Shown here: piece after piece, positions 61,801 through 64,000 of the stretch
Position numbering within the stretch: the first letter of the stretch is position 1
Layout of the letters: each line of letters opens with the position of its first letter
Program-made: the position numbers and the translations under genes
Notes under the pieces: generated by a model
Database searches by the model: none
Told to the model about the DNA's origin: nothing
The model's input: the letters and a program-made list of their open reading frames with translations, nothing else
Source of the DNA: Limanda limanda
Taxonomy: Eukaryota > Chordata > Actinopteri > Pleuronectiformes > Pleuronectidae
DNA length: 64,000 nt
Assembly (NCBI RefSeq): GCF_963576545.1
Contig: NC_083655.1
Coordinates: 14,432,440 to 14,496,439 of the forward strand
Reading direction: 5' to 3'

Positions 61801-64000
61801 CAGAGCGACCCTATTTTTCCATAAGGCATCTGGCTTCAGGGCTCACACACAAAATGCAGTGAGAGTGTTTTCCTCGTGCAGGAGTCGTCTTACACTGGTA
61901 ATGGAGAAGAGAGGAGAGAGAGAGAGAGCAGGAAGGAGGGTTAGCTCCGTCTTTAATTCCCAGTACAGGAGAGCTGACAACAGGAGAATGCGATGAGCAC
62001 CGTTAAAGTGGGTGGAACTGAATCGACACTGAGTCTGATGACTTAATGATGTCAGTAGAGGGCAACACTCAATCAGGTGAAGTCTATTTAACAGCGCAAA
62101 AAGTAAACAAGTTAAAGTGGTACTGTAATGAGACGGAGCTGTGGATGTGCCCGAGTTTAACGGTCAGTGAGGCAGAAGCTGTTGGACCGCACTTACATAA
62201 CATTTAGCTAACACAGACCTTATCTCACGTCGAGGGACTTTTTACATCTTGCTAGAGAGGTGCACTAAACGATATTGTAGCTGTGTCTCAATTCAGGGGC
62301 TGTAGCACGAGATCGGGAAAAGCAGAACCGAATCGAGACGGTCAAGCTCGTTCGACCCTTATTGCTGTTAGCTAAAGAGCTGAAGTTGAAGCATGATACT
62401 CAAGCATCGGACGCCTCGTCACTTGCTGGCCACATCACCTCGCTGAAAAATCATTCGTCAAGTGCAATGAATCCTAGGAGAGTTTGGCCCAGGAGGAATC
62501 CAACTGCTGGAGCCGTTGTGTTTCGGGGACGAAAGGATGCACTTGTCGGCCAAGTGCACGTGTTTCTTGTTTGGGATCAATTGTTAATTAGCTATTTTCA
62601 CAAGAAAGGGAAAGCACCACAGCACACACAGCAATGTCAAAATGTAAGAAAAATTGTGGGTCCTGGCCCCTTATATGTACATCGTCCAAAAACATATAAA
62701 TATATATGTATAACCAAATCTTACCCTTTCCCTCTGTGCGTCTCTTGTCCTCCTCCCCTCCCCTGCTGTCTCTGAGAATGACAGACAGACAGCTTGTGGG
62801 CAGGGTCCTGCCGGCCTTTGAGGCAGAGGTCTTTGGTCCCACTGCTCCAACCACCAACAAGAAGAAGCCTTTTTTGTAGAAATCCTTGTCCAGTGAAACA
62901 AGCAATATGTTGGTTGACATTTGTTCTTTCATGTCGGGCATGTGTGAACGGACACTGAATGGACATGGATAGAAACAGGGCGGTCGATACAGTCGACTCT
63001 TAATCACTCACATTGTGTTGTCAGTCCTCTGTGTTCTCCATGTATCCATCACATCCCTGATGTGGCCACAGTTGGAGTGGTAATGCATTCCACGGCTGTG
63101 CTGGCGTTGATCCCACAGATTGTTGCTGCATAGGCCTGTAATTAATCCCCAGAACAAGTTGACATGTTGATTACACATGGCCTGTCTGTCTGTGCATGTG
63201 TGTGTGTGTGTATGGGGGGGTCGTTGCAACATCATTCAATGTGCTGAAGTGTTTACTGCTGCGTTAATACAGTTAGTACAGCTTTGGACTTTTATGGAGA
63301 AGCGTGTCAAAGATTTTGATCACATTGACACCAGAATAGGACATTATGGTGTTGACATGAGCTAATAGAATAATCCAGCCATGTTCCTATTTACAAGTTA
63401 CAAAGCATGCCCATATTATGACTCTATTCAATGAGTTTTATAGCTGACGCCTGTAATTATTTAATGCTACTGTATACCATTTTGGAGGTTTGGAGACTTT
63501 ATAATGGGTCTAAAATGTATACATGTCTACATGATGTGACTCAATTATCTCTTATTCTGAGTATGATCTTATTCTGAGATCCATTCTGATCTTGTTTAGG
63601 TTATGGTAATCAGGAAATGCTGTCTACATGACAACATCTTTTTCAGACTACTCTCTTTATTAAGGTTAATACTGGGATGTTATTGGTGTCCATGTACACG
63701 GAGTGAAGGAGGCAAGGTCAAACCACCAATTACCTTTTTCATCATGATGTAAGTTCTCTTGAACAGCCTGTGAGCCAGACTGAATTTAAACAGCTATCCA
63801 AAAGGAAAAATACCCTTTTCGATTGAGCCTCTTAAATTTACAGCTCTGTCTTCTTCTATGTAGCATAGCAACTGTGACCTTTGTCACAAGCTCGCTTTTT
63901 GGGGTTTGTAAAAGTGAACCTGAAACAAAGTGGCTTTCGGCTGCTTTTTGGCTTTCAGTGTTGAAAATAAATCCTTGTATGGAGCTGGAGAGGAGCAGGC

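Larger units (their letters stand above)
57257..64000. other. Repeat-rich sequence without a supported gene
   Basis: If the exon at 57130-57256 is real, this is its intron. Apart from the repeats listed separately, I see only short open frames, a GT run at 57301-57319, an AG run at about 61912-61928 and a CAATTCAGGGGCTGTAG repeat start near 62290. No splice-consistent coding exon was found. Confidence 0.45.

Noticed and set aside
62778..62878. Short plus-strand frame starting MTDRQLVGRVLPAFEAEVFG
   Set aside because: Only 33 codons, no splice signals or context found; composition alone is not enough.

Overview
This window is vertebrate nuclear DNA, almost certainly from a ray-finned (teleost, probably percomorph) fish. 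Genes are split by GT-AG introns, there are AATAAA polyadenylation signals, long CA and AAT microsatellites, CpG-rich first exons, and many dispersed repeats of types common in teleosts (Tc1/mariner relic, MITEs, SINE-like fragments). There are no operons, CRISPR arrays or bacterial features. I found no tRNA or rRNA gene. All exon models below come from reading splice sites and codon phase by eye.

Layout. (1) 1-138 is the end of the last coding exon of an unidentified + strand gene, with its 3' UTR to about 660. (2) 2561-6463, minus strand, is neuroguidin (ngdn): 11 coding exons, 321 aa. (3) 7054-9646, plus strand, is a C/EBP-family bZIP factor (cebp1/cebpe-like), 199 aa in three exons, head to head with ngdn across a promoter region of about 0.6 kb. 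(4) 16230-31325, plus strand, is slc22a17, the brain-type organic cation transporter/lipocalin-2 receptor homologue: a noncoding CpG-rich first exon and nine coding exons, 580 aa. (5) 41067-54178, minus strand, is a large gene I cannot name. It has three short 5' exons and a single 5.2 kb last exon, giving a predicted 1849-aa Ser/Thr/Pro-rich protein with a PP1-docking motif and a C-terminal PDZ-ligand-like tail. (6) At 56850-57256, plus strand, is a possible promoter and first exon of another gene that continues beyond what I can follow. The rest, including about 9 kb between the convergent slc22a17 and the large gene and the last 6.7 kb, is noncoding and repeat-rich.

Functional context. In mammals NGDN, CEBPE and SLC22A17 lie close together (human 14q11.2, from memory), so this looks like a conserved syntenic block. 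The genes are not obviously one pathway: ngdn acts in ribosome biogenesis and translation control, the C/EBP factor in myeloid transcription, and slc22a17 in lipocalin/iron handling at the membrane. The most interesting points are the unnamed large gene, a PU.1-like site and minimal uORF in front of the C/EBP gene whose first ATG abuts an intron, a long minisatellite in slc22a17 intron 1, and several clear MITEs. I saw no evidence for a wholly new biological system.
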